From: Gallionellaceae bacterium
GTDB taxonomy: Bacteria > Pseudomonadota > Gammaproteobacteria > Burkholderiales > Gallionellaceae
Direction of reading: 5' to 3'
DNA: 56,839 nucleotides
NCBI GenBank assembly: GCA_009885195.1
Contig: VFLG01000031.1
Span: forward strand, 1-56,839
A program made the translations under genes and the position numbers. Positions 17,034-26,808 of the stretch are shown in pieces. The notes below the pieces were generated by a model. That model made no database searches. It saw nothing but the letters and a program-made list of their open reading frames with translations, and was not told the origin of the DNA. The stretch's first letter is position 1. Every line of letters begins with the position of its first letter.

Positions 17034-17849
17034 ATGCTCCTCCATTGCGGCAACTTCCAGCTAGACCTCTCCCGCCCTCAGGTCATGGGTATCGTCAATG
17101 TCACGCCCGATTCTTTCTCCGATGGAGGCCGTCACATGCAGCGCGATGCCGCGCTGGCACATGCCCACCAACTGATACAGGAAGGCGCGGATATGCTCGA
17201 CATTGGCGGTGAGTCCACACGCCCCGGTGCGCCGCTGGTCGGTGTACAAGAAGAGCTGGACCGCATCATGCCGGTGATTGAAGGTTTGCGTGGCGTGCCA
17301 CTGCCGCTTTCAGTTGATACCTGTAAACCCGAAGTGATGCGCGCGGCGCTGGCGGCAGGGGTGGGCATGGTCAACGACATCAACGCGCTGCAACAGCCGG
17401 ATGCCATGGCCGCCGTGGCTGCAAGCAAGTCTGCGGTGTGTCTGATGCATATGCAAGGCACACCGCAGACCATGCAGCAGCCATACTATCAGGATGTGCT
17501 GGCCGAAGTGCTGGAGTTCTTGCGTGCGCGCGTCGCAGCGGCACTAGCAGCAGGCATTGCGCGCGAGCGTATCGTGATCGACCCGGGCTTTGGTTTTGGC
17601 AAAACATTGGCGCATAATCTTGACTTGTTGAGGCATCTGCAAGAATTTTCTGTACTGGGTGTGCCTGTGCTGGCCGGGTTGTCGCGTAAATCCATGCTGG
17701 GGGCAATTACCGGCCAGGATGTGGGACACCGCGTTCATGCCAGCGTGGCTGCGGCGTTGCTGGCGGTGCAGCGCGGCGCGAAAATCGTGCGGGTGCATGA
17801 CGTGGGCGCGACAGTGGATGCCTTGAAAATTTGGAATGCGGTTTTCTAG
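17034..17849 (+). CDS. folP: Dihydropteroate synthase
   Basis: 271 aa. It condenses para-aminobenzoate with dihydropterin pyrophosphate in folate synthesis; target of sulfonamides. Signatures: MGIVNVTPDSFSDGG, DIGGESTRPGA, SVDTCKPEVMRAAL, DPGFGFGKT, GLSRKSMLGA. ATG 17034 (MLLHCGNFQLDL) fits the family length. The frame also runs upstream to TTG 16998 through repeat sequence and is less likely. No good Shine-Dalgarno is visible, since the leader is repeat. TAG 17847-17849 is the first base triplet of the right repeat arm. The order ftsH-folP-glmM is conserved in proteobacteria. Confidence 0.97.
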   Translation: MLLHCGNFQLDLSRPQVMGIVNVTPDSFSDGGRHMQRDAALAHAHQLIQEGADMLDIGGESTRPGAPLVGVQEELDRIMPVIEGLRGVPLPLSVDTCKPEVMRAALAAGVGMVNDINALQQPDAMAAVAASKSAVCLMHMQGTPQTMQQPYYQDVLAEVLEFLRARVAAALAAGIARERIVIDPGFGFGKTLAHNLDLLRHLQEFSVLGVPVLAGLSRKSMLGAITGQDVGHRVHASVAAALLAVQRGAKIVRVHDVGATVDALKIWNAVF

Positions 17850-17930
17850 CTTGTAGCGGGTAGCTTGTAGCAAAATTTGGGTTGGCTACCCGCTATAAGC
17901 TACTGGCTACCAGCTGCTTGGTTGCGTAGC
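17847..17930. repeat. Right arm of the inverted repeat flanking folP
   Basis: Inverted copy of 16924-17031, starting at the folP stop codon. On the minus strand it includes GCTACGCAACCAAGCAGCT, which matches the 3' coding end of ftsH. It therefore looks like a duplicated ftsH tail plus spacer placed behind folP in the opposite orientation. Confidence 0.85.
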
Positions 17931-17955
17931 CTCAGTTAGCAAATGGAGAAATACT

Positions 17956-19326
17956 GTGAGCAGAAAATATTTCGGTACGGACGGTGTGCGCGGCAAGGTG
18001 GGCGAGTATCCCATCACGCCGGAATTTGTCATGCACCTCGGGTATTCCGCAGGCAAGGTGCTGGCCGCCGCAGATTGGCATTTGTCGCAGGGTGAAAACC
18101 CCGGTGTGCTGATTGGCAAAGACACGCGCATTTCGGGTTATTTGTTGGAATCGGCCTTGCAGGCCGGGCTGATCGCCGCCGGGGTGGACGTGTATCTGGC
18201 CGGGCCGGTACCCACGCCGGCGGTGGCCTATCTTACTCGCGCCTTGCGTTTGCAAGCGGGCATCGTCATTTCTGCCTCGCATAATCCGTTTGAGGATAAC
18301 GGCATCAAGTTTTTCTCCGGCCAGGGCGCCAAGCTGCCGGATGAAACCGAACGCGCCATCGAAGCCGGGCTGGAATCACCGATCGTGTGCATGCCTTCGG
18401 CCAGGCTGGGCAAGGCCAAGCGCATCGACGATGCGGCGGGGCGCTACATCGAGTTTTGCAAGAGCAGCTTCCCTTATGATCTGGATCTGCGCGGCCTGAA
18501 ACTGGTGGTGGATTGCGCGCATGGTGCGGCCTACCACATCGCCCGCCATGTGTTTCACGAGCTGGGCGCAGAGGTGGTGGCCATCGGTGTGCAGCCTGAC
18601 GGCAAGAACATCAACGACGGCTATGGCGCGACCGCACCGGCGAATTTGCAGCAAGCGGTCAAGGATCATCGCGCCGACATTGGCATCGCCCTCGATGGCG
18701 ATGGTGACCGGTTGGTGATGGTGGACGAGGGCGGGCGTTTGTACGATGGCGACCATCTGCTTTACATCATCGCCCGGCACCGCCATGACCAGGGAACGCT
18801 CAAGGGCGGCGTGGTCGGCACACTGATGACCAATCTGGCTTTCGAGCACGCCATGCAGCGTATCGACGTACCGTTCGCGCGCGCCAAAGTGGGTGACCGC
18901 TACGTGATGGAAACCATGCAGCAACGCGGCTGGCAACTCGGCGGAGAAAATTCCGGCCACATCATTTGCCTCGACCGCCACACCACCGGCGATGGCATCA
19001 TCTCCGCGCTGCAAGTGCTGCACGCGCTGCGCGACCAGCAGCAGTCTCTGGCACAAGCCGTCGCTGACCTGACCTTGTATCCGCAAATACTGGTAAACGT
19101 GCGTGTTGCCAAAGGAGCAGATTACTCTGCCCATGCCAGCGTGCGCGCGGCGGTGACTGCTGCCGAAACCGCACTGCATGGCAGCGGCCGCGTCCTGCTG
19201 CGCCCTTCCGGCACCGAGCCGTTGCTGCGTGTGATGGTGGAAGGTGAGGATGGCGAAAAAGTGCGGCACTGGGCGGAAACCATTGCGCAGGTAGTGCGCG
19301 AGTCAGAATCGCAACCAATGAAATAA
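17956..19326 (+). CDS. glmM: Phosphoglucosamine mutase
   Basis: 456 aa. It converts glucosamine-6-phosphate to glucosamine-1-phosphate, the step toward UDP-GlcNAc for peptidoglycan and LPS. The active-site phosphoserine motif is [12 protein letters not shown] (Ser108), the metal loop DGDGDR, the sugar loop GGENSGH and the phosphate loop [15 protein letters not shown] start at 17956 with GGAG (17945-17948) upstream; [16 protein letters not shown] is the family N-terminus. Last of the ftsH-folP-glmM run. Confidence 0.98.
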   Translation: MSRKYFGTDGVRGKVGEYPITPEFVMHLGYSAGKVLAAADWHLSQGENPGVLIGKDTRISGYLLESALQAGLIAAGVDVYLAGPVPTPAVAYLTRALRLQAGIVISASHNPFEDNGIKFFSGQGAKLPDETERAIEAGLESPIVCMPSARLGKAKRIDDAAGRYIEFCKSSFPYDLDLRGLKLVVDCAHGAAYHIARHVFHELGAEVVAIGVQPDGKNINDGYGATAPANLQQAVKDHRADIGIALDGDGDRLVMVDEGGRLYDGDHLLYIIARHRHDQGTLKGGVVGTLMTNLAFEHAMQRIDVPFARAKVGDRYVMETMQQRGWQLGGENSGHIICLDRHTTGDGIISALQVLHALRDQQQSLAQAVADLTLYPQILVNVRVAKGADYSAHASVRAAVTAAETALHGSGRVLLRPSGTEPLLRVMVEGEDGEKVRHWAETIAQVVRESESQPMK

Positions 19327-19333
19327 GGATTTT

Positions 19334-19813
19334 ATGGCAGTGGCAAGAGTGCTTTTCGTCTGCATGGGCAACATCTGCCGCTCACCCACGGCGGAAGTGG
19401 TGTTCCGCCATTTTGTGGAGCATGCGGATTGGTCTGAACACGTCCTGATTGATTCGGCGGGGACGCATGATTACCACATCGGCAGTCCGCCGGATAAGCG
19501 CACGCAACGTGCCGCATTGCAGCGCGGTTATGACATGAGCATGTTGCGCGGTCGGCAGGTCGAAGTGGCCGACTTTGAGCGGTTCGATTATGTGCTGGCG
19601 ATGGATCACGACAATCTCGCGATACTGCGCCGCCTGTGTCCACAGGATAGGCGCGAGCGCCTGGGTCTGTTTCTGGAATACGCCAGCCGGCATGACGAGC
19701 GCGAAGTGTCTGATCCGTATTACGGTGGAGGAGAGGGTTTCGAGCGTGTGCTGGATATGGTGGAGGATGCGGCGCAGGGATTGCTGGGGCATATCCGGAA
19801 GAATTATCTGTAA
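19334..19813 (+). CDS. Low-molecular-weight protein tyrosine phosphatase
   Basis: 159 aa, cytoplasmic. The P-loop CMGNICRS (C10, R16) is the C-X5-R-S signature. The general acid aspartate is in DPYYGG (D127), and the D-P-Y context fits the LMW-PTP fold. Seven bases after glmM with SD AAGGA, so probably cotranscribed. LMW-PTPs of the Wzb type control polysaccharide-export kinases; no such kinase is in this window, so its substrate is unknown. A bidirectional terminator follows. Confidence 0.93.
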   Translation: MAVARVLFVCMGNICRSPTAEVVFRHFVEHADWSEHVLIDSAGTHDYHIGSPPDKRTQRAALQRGYDMSMLRGRQVEVADFERFDYVLAMDHDNLAILRRLCPQDRRERLGLFLEYASRHDEREVSDPYYGGGEGFERVLDMVEDAAQGLLGHIRKNYL

Positions 19814-19831
19814 GAAATAATCCGGTTCAAT

Positions 19832-19866
19832 AAAAAACCGCACAGGGTAAGCCGTGCGGTTTTTTT
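19832..19866. terminator. Bidirectional intrinsic terminator
   Basis: AAAAAACCGCAC and GTGCGGTTTTTT form a stem with a 10-nt loop. A run of A on one side and T on the other allows termination from both strands, between the phosphatase gene and rne, which converge here. Confidence 0.85.
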
Positions 19867-19884
19867 ACATCCGATTCTGGATTA

Positions 19885-22329
19885 TCAGTTCGTCGGGGGC
19901 TGTGTTTCGATTTGCACCAACGGTTCGCCACTTTCCATGCTGTAAACCTCGCGCGGACGTGTGCGACGGCGAGAATCGGCTGGTGGAGCTTCAACCTGAG
20001 GAGTGGGCACGGCAGGGCGTTTGACTGGATCCGTTTCAATTTGCACCAGGCTGCTTCCCCCTGCTGTTGTGGTGACATGAACGGGTGCGGGTGGTGCAGT
20101 ATGCGCCATAGGAACTGGCGCAACAAAATCCTGGCGCTGTTCCATGGCCGGGATGCTTGCCTGCTCCGCAGTTTCGTTGTGACGGGCGGTTTCCGCATTG
20201 CCTGCGGATGCATTTCCCGCACCTTCGCTGATGGGCTGTGACCCCTCTGCTTGCCCGGCTGTCGGCTGATCACGGCGTCCGCGTTCGCGTTGCCCACCGC
20301 GGCGTCCGCGCTTGCGCCCGCTGCGGTTGCCACTATCTTCCGTAGATTCAGTGGTGGTTGCGGCTGGCGGCATACTTTCCAGTGCTGGTGTTTCGGCTGC
20401 TACGCGCGGTGGACGGGGCGGGCGCTCGGCACGCGGTTCCTGCGCTTTGGGCGCTGCTGGCGCAGGTTTTTCATTTCGCGGCGCAGCTTCATCTTTGTCG
20501 CGACGCGGTTTGTTGCGCGAACGGTTGGCGTCTGGCCGGTTGCCTTCTGGACGATTGCCAGCCGGGCGATTACCTTCTCTATCGCGGCGCGGCTGATTGC
20601 TGTGACGCGGTTTAGGGGCATTAGCCTGTGAGGCAGGTTGAGCCTCTGCCGATGGTTTGAGCCATGCAAGCAGTTTGCTGAAGAAGGACGGTTCCGCACT
20701 GACTTCGACGGCACGTGTCGGGGCAGGTTGTGCCGGCGTGATGCCTTGCACCACCGCTTGCGGGCGCTGTGGTTTGGTTTCTTGCGCGGCTTCGGTGGCG
20801 GTCTGGCTTTCTTCCGGTATGGTAACCAGCTTGTAGCTGGCTTGCAGGTTTTCGGCGGTCAAATCGTCGTGGCGCAAACGGGTCACGCTGTAGTGCGGCG
20901 TTTCCAGATGCAAGTTAGGAATCAGCGTGATGCTTACCTTCAGCCGCGATTCGATCAGGTGGATCTCTGCGCGCTTCTCGTTGAGCAGGAAAGTGGCGAC
21001 ATCTACCGGCACTTGCACGTGGATAGCGGCGCTGTGTTCCTTCATGGCTTCTTCCTGGATGATGCGCAGGATGTGCAAGGCGGAGGACTCCGTACCGCGT
21101 ATGTGGCCGATGCCGTTGCAGCGCGGACAGGGTGTGTGGTTGGTTTCTTCCAGGCTGGGCTGCAAACGCTGGCGCGACAGTTCCAGCAGGCCGAAGCGCG
21201 AAATCTTGCCGGTCTGCACGCGGGCGCGGTCATAGTGCAAGGCATCGCGCAGGCGGTTTTCCACATCGCGCTGGTTGCGGTTGCTTTCCATGTCGATGAA
21301 GTCGATTACGATCAAGCCGCCCAGATCGCGCAAGCGCATCTGCCGTGCGATTTCGTCGGCTGCTTCGAGGTTGGTGTTGAGCGCGGTGGCCTCGATATCC
21401 GCGCCGCGCGTGGCGCGTGCCGAGTTGATGTCGATCGCGGTCAGCGCTTCGGTGTGGTCGATTACGATCGCGCCGCCGGATGGCAGGTTGATTTGGCGTG
21501 CATGCGCCGATTCGATCTGGTGCTCGATCTGAAAGCGCGAGAACAGCGGCACGTCATCCTGGTAGCGTTTGATAACGTTGACGTTGTTGGGCATGACCGT
21601 GCTCATGAAAGCCCGTGCCTGCTGGTAGATGTCGTCGGTGTCTATCAGAATTTCGCCGATTTCCGGGTGGAAATAGTCGCGTATGGCGCGCACCACCAGG
21701 CTGCTTTCGAGGTAGATCAGCGAGGGTGCTTTTTCGGTTTTGGCCGCGCCCTCGATGGCGTCCCACAATTGCTTGAGGTAGTTGAGATCCCATTGCAGCT
21801 CTTCCAGATTGCGCCCGATACCGGCAGTGCGCGCGATGATGCTGGCGCCTTGCGGCACTTCCAGTTGCGCCAGAACGTCACGCAGCTCGTCGCGGTCTTC
21901 GCCCTCGATGCGCCGTGATACGCCGCCGCCGCTGGGGTTGTTCGGCATCAGCACGATGTAGCGGCCGGCCAGGCTGATGTAGGTGGTCAGTGCGGCGCCT
22001 TTGTTGCCGCGCTCGTCCTTTTCCACCTGCACCAGCAGTTCCTGGCCTTCGCGCAACGCTTCCTTGATGCTGGGTCGGCTGCCGCTACCGCTGAGGTAAT
22101 AATTGGGGGATACTTCCTTGAACGGCAAAAAGCCGTGGCGGGTACCGCCGTATTCGACAAAAGCCGCTTCCAGGCTGGGTTCGATGCGGGTAATAACCGC
22201 TTTGTAGATGTTGCTCTTGCGTTGCTCTTTTCCAGCGGATTCGATGTCGAGGTCTATCAGTTTTTGACCATCGACAATCGCGACACGGAGTTCTTCCGCT
22301 TGTGTCGCATTGAATAACATGCGTTTCAT
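19885..22329 (-). CDS. rne: Ribonuclease E
   Basis: 814 aa from ATG 22329 ([20 protein letters not shown], the standard RNase E start, with GGGAGA upstream). The frame extends 12 codons further but without family similarity. N-terminal catalytic half: S1 domain (about 35-125), catalytic aspartates D300 ([12 protein letters not shown]) and D343 (VIDFIDM), and the zinc-link cysteines 401 and 404 (CPRC). These correspond to E. coli D303, D346, C404 and C407. From about residue 540 the protein is disordered, rich in Arg, Pro, Gln and Ala ([20 protein letters not shown]), the degradosome scaffold part. Divergent from rluC, as in E. coli. Principal mRNA decay and rRNA processing nuclease. Confidence 0.97.
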   Translation of the reverse strand: MKRMLFNATQAEELRVAIVDGQKLIDLDIESAGKEQRKSNIYKAVITRIEPSLEAAFVEYGGTRHGFLPFKEVSPNYYLSGSGSRPSIKEALREGQELLVQVEKDERGNKGAALTTYISLAGRYIVLMPNNPSGGGVSRRIEGEDRDELRDVLAQLEVPQGASIIARTAGIGRNLEELQWDLNYLKQLWDAIEGAAKTEKAPSLIYLESSLVVRAIRDYFHPEIGEILIDTDDIYQQARAFMSTVMPNNVNVIKRYQDDVPLFSRFQIEHQIESAHARQINLPSGGAIVIDHTEALTAIDINSARATRGADIEATALNTNLEAADEIARQMRLRDLGGLIVIDFIDMESNRNQRDVENRLRDALHYDRARVQTGKISRFGLLELSRQRLQPSLEETNHTPCPRCNGIGHIRGTESSALHILRIIQEEAMKEHSAAIHVQVPVDVATFLLNEKRAEIHLIESRLKVSITLIPNLHLETPHYSVTRLRHDDLTAENLQASYKLVTIPEESQTATEAAQETKPQRPQAVVQGITPAQPAPTRAVEVSAEPSFFSKLLAWLKPSAEAQPASQANAPKPRHSNQPRRDREGNRPAGNRPEGNRPDANRSRNKPRRDKDEAAPRNEKPAPAAPKAQEPRAERPPRPPRVAAETPALESMPPAATTTESTEDSGNRSGRKRGRRGGQRERGRRDQPTAGQAEGSQPISEGAGNASAGNAETARHNETAEQASIPAMEQRQDFVAPVPMAHTAPPAPVHVTTTAGGSSLVQIETDPVKRPAVPTPQVEAPPADSRRRTRPREVYSMESGEPLVQIETQPPTN

Positions 22330-22696
22330 TATATTTTCTCCCGCGCTCAGACACGGGCAGGACAATGCTACACGCGGCTAGCCGCGCGCGAGAAAGCGAA
22401 TAAGGGTCGGGCAAACGGTGTTGCGGTTGCTGTATCGACGGTTGTTCAAAGTATCGTTCTCGTTGTTAGTTTGTCATTTATTAACAAGTGCCGCCGGTAT
22501 TGCTGTAGGGGCGACACGGTAAAATCCACAGGTGCTTTGAGCGCGCAAATCAATTACCATCACTGCTTCTCCCGGTGAGTGACATTAACCGGACTGCGGT
22601 CGGGACGGGCGGCGGCAATTTGCCAGCTCCTCGCGACGGGGAATTTACATCCCGTTTTCCCATTTGCCAACACGCGTTACCTGAAGTATAAGCAAA
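22330..22696. promoter_or_regulatory. rne-rluC divergent intergenic region
   Basis: 367 bp without a gene. It must hold the divergent promoters and the rne 5' leader, which in E. coli mediates autoregulation by RNase E. I see a palindrome GCGGCTAGCCGC near 22374 in the rne leader and a G/C-rich structured stretch at about 22575-22660 on the rluC side, but no unambiguous promoter and no sequence I can match to the E. coli leader. Confidence 0.4.
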
Positions 22697-23638
22697 ATGA
22701 ATGATTTACGCAAAGAATCTGTAAGCTGGACTGAAATCGACGAGGGCAGCTGCGAGCAGCGTATCGACAATTTTTTGTGCAAACACCTCAAGGGCGTGCC
22801 CAAAAGCCACATCTACCGCATTCTGCGTAGCGGTGAAGTGCGCGTCAACAAGAAAAGAGTGGATCAGGCCTATCGCCTGAAACTGGGCGACCAGGTGCGT
22901 ATTCCGCCGGTGCGGGTGGCCGAACCGCAGCAGCGCGATTACGTCCCGGCACTCGAATTTCCCATCCTGTATGAAGATGATGCCTTGCTGGTCGTGGATA
23001 AACCCTCTGGCGTGGCGGTGCATGGCGGCAGCGGGGTGAGCTTTGGCGTCATCGAACAACTGCGCAGCGCCCGCCCGCAAGCCAAGTTCCTTGAACTGGT
23101 ACACCGGCTGGATCGTGAAACCTCGGGCGTACTGTTATTGGCCAAGAAACGCTCGGCCTTGACCGCGTTGCACGAGCAGATGCGCGAGGGGAAATCCGAC
23201 AAGCGCTACCTGACCTTGGTATTAGGCAAATGGAAAAATGCCAAACAGCACGTCAGATTGCCGCTGCACAAATTTTCCACCCAAGACGGAGAAAAGCGCG
23301 TCATGGTGCGCGAGGATGGCAAGGAATCGCATACCGTGTTTGCCTTGCAGAAAGCCTGGGCCGACTACAGCCTGCTCGAAGCGCAACTCAAAACCGGCCG
23401 CACCCACCAGATCCGCGTCCATCTTTCCCATCTTGGATTCCCCATTGCAGGCGACGACAAATACGGCGACTTTGCCCGCAACAAGGAACTGGCGAAGCGA
23501 GGTTTGAAGCGCATGTTTTTGCACGCCCACTCGATTGCCTTGACTCATCCGCTTACGGGTGAGCCGCTTCGTATTGCTGCGCCTTTGCCGAAGGAGTTGC
23601 AGAGGTTTGTGGATAAGCTGGATGGTGTTGCGGGTTGA
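22697..23638 (+). CDS. rluC: 23S rRNA pseudouridine synthase RluC
   Basis: 313 aa. N-terminal S4 domain (about 18-80; RIDNFLCKHLKGVPKSHIYR) and RluA-family catalytic domain with HRLDRETSG (catalytic D139; D144 in E. coli RluC). Further family motifs: VVDKPSGVAVHGGSG, LKTGRTHQIRVH. RluC makes pseudouridines at 955, 2504 and 2580 of 23S rRNA in E. coli. Gene position (divergent from rne) supports RluC rather than RluD, which is at 48.7 kb. Confidence 0.95.
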   Translation: MNDLRKESVSWTEIDEGSCEQRIDNFLCKHLKGVPKSHIYRILRSGEVRVNKKRVDQAYRLKLGDQVRIPPVRVAEPQQRDYVPALEFPILYEDDALLVVDKPSGVAVHGGSGVSFGVIEQLRSARPQAKFLELVHRLDRETSGVLLLAKKRSALTALHEQMREGKSDKRYLTLVLGKWKNAKQHVRLPLHKFSTQDGEKRVMVREDGKESHTVFALQKAWADYSLLEAQLKTGRTHQIRVHLSHLGFPIAGDDKYGDFARNKELAKRGLKRMFLHAHSIALTHPLTGEPLRIAAPLPKELQRFVDKLDGVAG

Positions 23639-23640
23639 CG

Positions 23641-23735
23641 GGTGCATTTACGCACCAGTATTGTAGGTCGGCTCAAGCGTAGCGGGGCCGACTACATCGT
23701 TGTCGGGTCCACGCTGCGCGTTTGACCCGACCTAC
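23641..23735. repeat. REP-like tandem hairpins
   Basis: A small stem GGTGC/GCACC (23641-23656) is followed by GTAGGTCGGC/GCCGACTAC (23663-23695) and GTCGGGTC/GACCCGAC (23702-23731); the outer GTAGG also pairs with CCTAC at 23731-23735. This CGGGT/ACCCG hairpin type is a common dispersed repeat of proteobacteria. Lies between convergent rluC and mutM. Confidence 0.65.
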
Positions 23736-23744
23736 CGGCGTAAT

Positions 23745-24560
23745 TTATTTTTGGCACACCGCACAATAAAAGCTTGATCTCTGCCCCTGCTTGATTTGTT
23801 TTATCGCGGTACCGCACGCGCGGCACGATTCCCCCGCACGTCCATAAACCCAATAGTGCTGCTGGAAATATCCGGGTTCGCCATCGCTGCCGACAAAATC
23901 GCGCAGGCTGCTCCCGCCCAGCGCGATCGCCTCCGTTAATGTCTCCCGTATGGTTTGCACCAGCCGCGCGCAACGCGGCTTGCTCAATTTGCTCGCGGCG
24001 AGCTGCGGGCGGATGCCGGCGCGGAACAACGCTTCATTGGCATAGATGTTGCCCACGCCCACCACCAGATGATGGTCCATGATGACCAGTTTAATCGCCG
24101 CGCTGCGCGTGCGTGTAGCGCGATAGAGATGCTCGCCATCAAATTCATGCTCCAGCGGCTCCAATCCCAGCTTGGCCAATAACGGATGCAAGGCCGGATC
24201 GCCGCCATGCCACAACACCGCGCCAAAACGGCGCGGGTCGCGCAGACGCATCAACATACCGTTTGCCAGAACCAGATCGAAATGTTCGTGATGTTCGGCA
24301 GGTGTGCCAACAGGCAGCATGCGCAGACTGCCGGACATGCCGAGGTGGAGAATGAGCGTACCGCTGTCGCATCCGATCAGCAGATATTTGGCGCGGCGAT
24401 GCAGCCGCCGTATGGTCTGGCCGCGCAGAATGATCGGCAGTTGCCTGGGGATGGCCCAGCGCAGATGGGGCGTGCGGATGACGGCATCCATAATGCGCTG
24501 GCCGAGCAGATGCGGCTCCAGGCCGCGCAGGGTAGTTTCGACTTCGGGGAGTTCGGGCAT
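23745..24560 (-). CDS. mutM: Formamidopyrimidine-DNA glycosylase
   Basis: 271 aa. It excises oxidised purines such as 8-oxoguanine and cuts the abasic site. The N-terminus [14 protein letters not shown] supplies the catalytic Pro2 and Glu3. RRAKYLL carries the conserved Lys, and the C-terminal zinc finger is [22 protein letters not shown]. Full length. ATG 24560 abuts element A2, so the whole leader and probably the ribosome-binding site (AGAGA in the terminal repeat) are element sequence. Confidence 0.97.
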   Translation of the reverse strand: MPELPEVETTLRGLEPHLLGQRIMDAVIRTPHLRWAIPRQLPIILRGQTIRRLHRRAKYLLIGCDSGTLILHLGMSGSLRMLPVGTPAEHHEHFDLVLANGMLMRLRDPRRFGAVLWHGGDPALHPLLAKLGLEPLEHEFDGEHLYRATRTRSAAIKLVIMDHHLVVGVGNIYANEALFRAGIRPQLAASKLSKPRCARLVQTIRETLTEAIALGGSSLRDFVGSDGEPGYFQQHYWVYGRAGESCRACGTAIKQIKQGQRSSFYCAVCQK

Positions 24561-24700
24561 GGGGTCTCTAAAAATCCAGATTCCATCCCAACTGCTGCGT
24601 TGCGGAAGAAATATCTTGCTTACATATAATCCATATGCGGCGCTGCGAAATTTCTTCCGCGCCTTGCATTTGGGCGAACTCTGAATTTTTAGATGCCCCC
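24561..24700. repeat. Terminal-inverted-repeat element, family A copy 2
   Basis: About 140 bp. Left end GGGGTCTCTAAAAATCCAGA, right end the inverse (CTGAATTTTTAGATGCCCCC). Internal stem GCGGAAGAAAT / ATTTCTTCCGC. Nearly identical in its core to 35840-35973, and to 53295-53539 in reverse orientation. Non-coding. Sits directly against the mutM start codon. Confidence 0.88.
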
Positions 24701-24757
24701 ATGTTTTAACCTTGATATTTTTTTCCAGCCATACGGCGGAAGGCGCTACGCTTTTCC

Positions 24758-24829
24758 GCCCTACTACTGAGCTAAGGCGCCGAGAGGCGCGCAGCGCCCC
24801 CGAGGGCGCCCTTGAGCGCGTTGTTAGGC
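24758..24829 (-). other. attC-like recombination site of the cassette
   Basis: Minus strand: GCCTAACAAC (R'' side), GCTCAAGGGCGCC (L''), a GC-rich centre, GGCGCCTTAGCTC (L'), then GTAGTAGGGC where a canonical R' GTTRRRY is expected. The L arms pair with an extra base, as usual in attC. The R' core has a mismatch and merges into a REP-like hairpin (GGCGGA..TCCGCC, about 24735-24760), so the site may be inactive. Confidence 0.6.
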
Positions 24830-25255
24830 GCAGTTTCCTTTATTTGGCTGCGCTATACCTTGTTCAGTTGTCGGTTGCTGAAACTGCAAGCTCCTAAGTT
24901 GGTACAGACCAACGCCGACAGCAGAGAGAAATACTACGAGCGTAAAAAGCTCATATGTGAAGTTTCGTTGGCACCAAGCTTTGTATTCTGGTATGGGTTC
25001 ACCTTTCTCAGCCGCTTGTTTTCGCTTCAGTGCTTTGTGTTTCGCCAACAAAAGACTACCTCCAGATATGCCTAGCCCGAGGACAAACAACAACACTGGC
25101 CACATTACCCAACTAGGATGAACATTATTTCCCATCGCGTTCGCGGCAAAAGTTAACGCGACAGCTACACCGCCAGTATTAATTCCAACCAAATAGCGGC
25201 GCATCGCGTCCGCCATTTCGTCGGTTCTCTTTCCGTAGTCGTAGCTCTCGCTCAT
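24824..25255 (-). CDS. Cassette-encoded membrane protein of unknown function
   Basis: 143 aa, about three hydrophobic segments ([58 protein letters not shown]) separated by a basic loop ([15 protein letters not shown]). No known family recognised. It starts at ATG 25255, 15 nt after a GTTAGGC core site, and its stop codon is part of the GCCTAAC inverse core. Codon use is plainer and more AT-rich than its neighbours, consistent with acquisition. It has no evident promoter of its own. Confidence 0.7.
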   Translation of the reverse strand: MSESYDYGKRTDEMADAMRRYLVGINTGGVAVALTFAANAMGNNVHPSWVMWPVLLFVLGLGISGGSLLLAKHKALKRKQAAEKGEPIPEYKAWCQRNFTYELFTLVVFLSAVGVGLYQLRSLQFQQPTTEQGIAQPNKGNCA

Positions 25256-25336
25256 GATGTTTCCAAATGCGCCTAACGTAAAGTATTCATCCTAGTTGAC
25301 GCACAACCCTGCGTCAACGCGATAAGTAAACAGAGT

Positions 25337-25461
25337 GCTAAAACGTAGCGAGGGGCGATCAGGCAAGGCGGAAACCGGCGAAAAAGCGGAGTTTGCTTTA
25401 GTGCAAATGAGCATTTTGAGCCGGTTTCCAACGCAGCATCATCGCTCCGCAGTAGTTTTTA
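25337..25461. repeat. Terminal-inverted-repeat element, family B copy 1
   Basis: About 125 bp. Its reverse complement aligns along its length with 32928-33052 (shared block AAAATGCTCATTT, then TCCGCTTTTT and CGCCTTGCC). Ends are imperfect inverted repeats beginning TAAAA. Its right end supplies the TAA stop of the gene at 25459-26799. No coding capacity. Confidence 0.8.
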
Positions 25462-26799
25462 CCGCCGTCTGCGCCACCACAGCACCCCACCCACCAACCC
25501 CAGCAGCAGCGGCAGGGCTATCACGAAGCCGTTGCTGATGAGGGTTAGCTGGGTTTTGCTCAAGGTGATGGCGCTGTCTTTGACTGCGCGCGGTTGCAGG
25601 GTGATCAGGTTTTCTTCGTTGCTTAGCCAGTTCACGATGTTGACGCCGAGATCAATATTGCCGCCGTTACCCGAGTAGGCGTTGGCGAGGAATGAGCCGC
25701 TGCCGACGATGACGATACGTTGTTCGCGATCGTTTACGTCGCGTTGCAGGGCGAGTGCGATGGTGGCCGGGCCGGGCACGTCATGGTTTTTGTCGAAGCG
25801 CGGTTTGCCTCGCGGTGCGCTGCGGCTCACCCAGCCGCGCGGTGCGGCCTCCACCACTATGGTGTGATGCCATTCCTGGTTTTCCTCCCAGTCGATGGCG
25901 CGCGCAAAAGGGAAGACGGTAATCAGGTTGAAATTTTGCGTGACGGCATGGGGCGGATAGCCAGCAGCCAGCGCCCAGGTGGCCGGGGCGCCCGCTTCTT
26001 GTGCGGCGGGATCAATCACGATGCCGGGCGTGAGCAGCAGCCCCAGTTTTTCAGCCAGGCGTTCCAGCCCGTGCAGCGGCTCGGCATCCAGCAACCACAG
26101 CAGGTTGCCGCCGCGCGCGATATAGCGCAGCAGCTTGGTTACTTCGCCCGGCAGCAGATCGAGCTGCGGCTGGGTGATAATCAGCAGGCTGGCATTGTCC
26201 GGCACGTCCTGCGCCAGCGTCAGATTCAGGCGGCTGAGGCGGAAGCCGTTCTGTTGCAGTTTCTTGCCGAATTCGCCGAGGTCGTGATTGGCCATGCCTT
26301 CCAGCTTGCGCTCACCGTGGCCGTTCAAATACATTAGCAATTGATTTTTGCTGTGCGCCAGGCTGAGCAGCGCACTGGTCAGCGCCTGCTCGTTGAGCAT
26401 GGTGATATGCACGCTGCGCTCGCCATATTTCACCACCATTTCGCCGTTGACTTGTATGCTTTCCTTGCGCGCTTCATCGGGCTGCTTGACCGGGTCGATG
26501 AAGGTGAGCGATATGTCCGGCTTGTGGCGTTGGTACGGCGCGACGAAATCGCGGATCAGCCGGTGCATGTCGCCCAGATTGGCGTCCTGCCCGGTGGCAT
26601 AGACCGTGAGCTTGATTTCGCCGGGCATCTGTTGCAACACCTCCACGCTGCTGCTATCCAGGCTGTTGCTGGCACTGTGCGTGAAGTCCCATTGCCACGT
26701 ATAGCGCGCGGCGAGCTGATACAGCGCGACCGTGGCCGCGAGCAGCAGCGCGGTGAAGACCAGGTTTTTGACCAGCAGATTGGGCCGTGGAAATTTCAT
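25459..26799 (-). CDS. Gld-type ABC transporter auxiliary protein (GldG-like)
   Basis: 446 aa. One helix near the N-terminus (13-30), a large extracytoplasmic region (about 35-410; SASNSLDSSSVEVLQQMPGEIKLTVYATG, typical of the ABC_transp_aux/GldG family), and a C-terminal helix (about 418-440) before WWRRRR. Such proteins pair with a GldF-like permease and an ATPase; in Bacteroidota they act in gliding, in proteobacteria their substrate is unknown. SD GAGGT upstream of ATG 26799. The stop codon lies in the end of repeat element B1. Third gene of the operon. Confidence 0.85.
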   Translation of the reverse strand: MKFPRPNLLVKNLVFTALLLAATVALYQLAARYTWQWDFTHSASNSLDSSSVEVLQQMPGEIKLTVYATGQDANLGDMHRLIRDFVAPYQRHKPDISLTFIDPVKQPDEARKESIQVNGEMVVKYGERSVHITMLNEQALTSALLSLAHSKNQLLMYLNGHGERKLEGMANHDLGEFGKKLQQNGFRLSRLNLTLAQDVPDNASLLIITQPQLDLLPGEVTKLLRYIARGGNLLWLLDAEPLHGLERLAEKLGLLLTPGIVIDPAAQEAGAPATWALAAGYPPHAVTQNFNLITVFPFARAIDWEENQEWHHTIVVEAAPRGWVSRSAPRGKPRFDKNHDVPGPATIALALQRDVNDREQRIVIVGSGSFLANAYSGNGGNIDLGVNIVNWLSNEENLITLQPRAVKDSAITLSKTQLTLISNGFVIALPLLLGLVGGVLWWRRRR

Positions 26800-26808
26800 T
26801 ATGGAACC

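Larger units (their letters stand above)
24758..25277 (-). mobile_element. Single integron-type gene cassette
   Basis: On the minus strand a core site GTTAGGC (25277-25271) precedes one ORF by a 15-base leader. The ORF's TAA stop lies inside an inverse core GCCTAAC (24829-24823), followed by an attC-like imperfect palindrome ending near 24758. This layout, one promoterless ORF bounded by core sites, is diagnostic of integron cassettes. No integrase gene or second cassette is in the window, so this is a lone cassette or a degenerate array remnant. Confidence 0.65.

Noticed and set aside
20638-21918. Plus-strand ORF (426 aa) over rne
   Set aside because: Shadow of rne, no recognisable domain.
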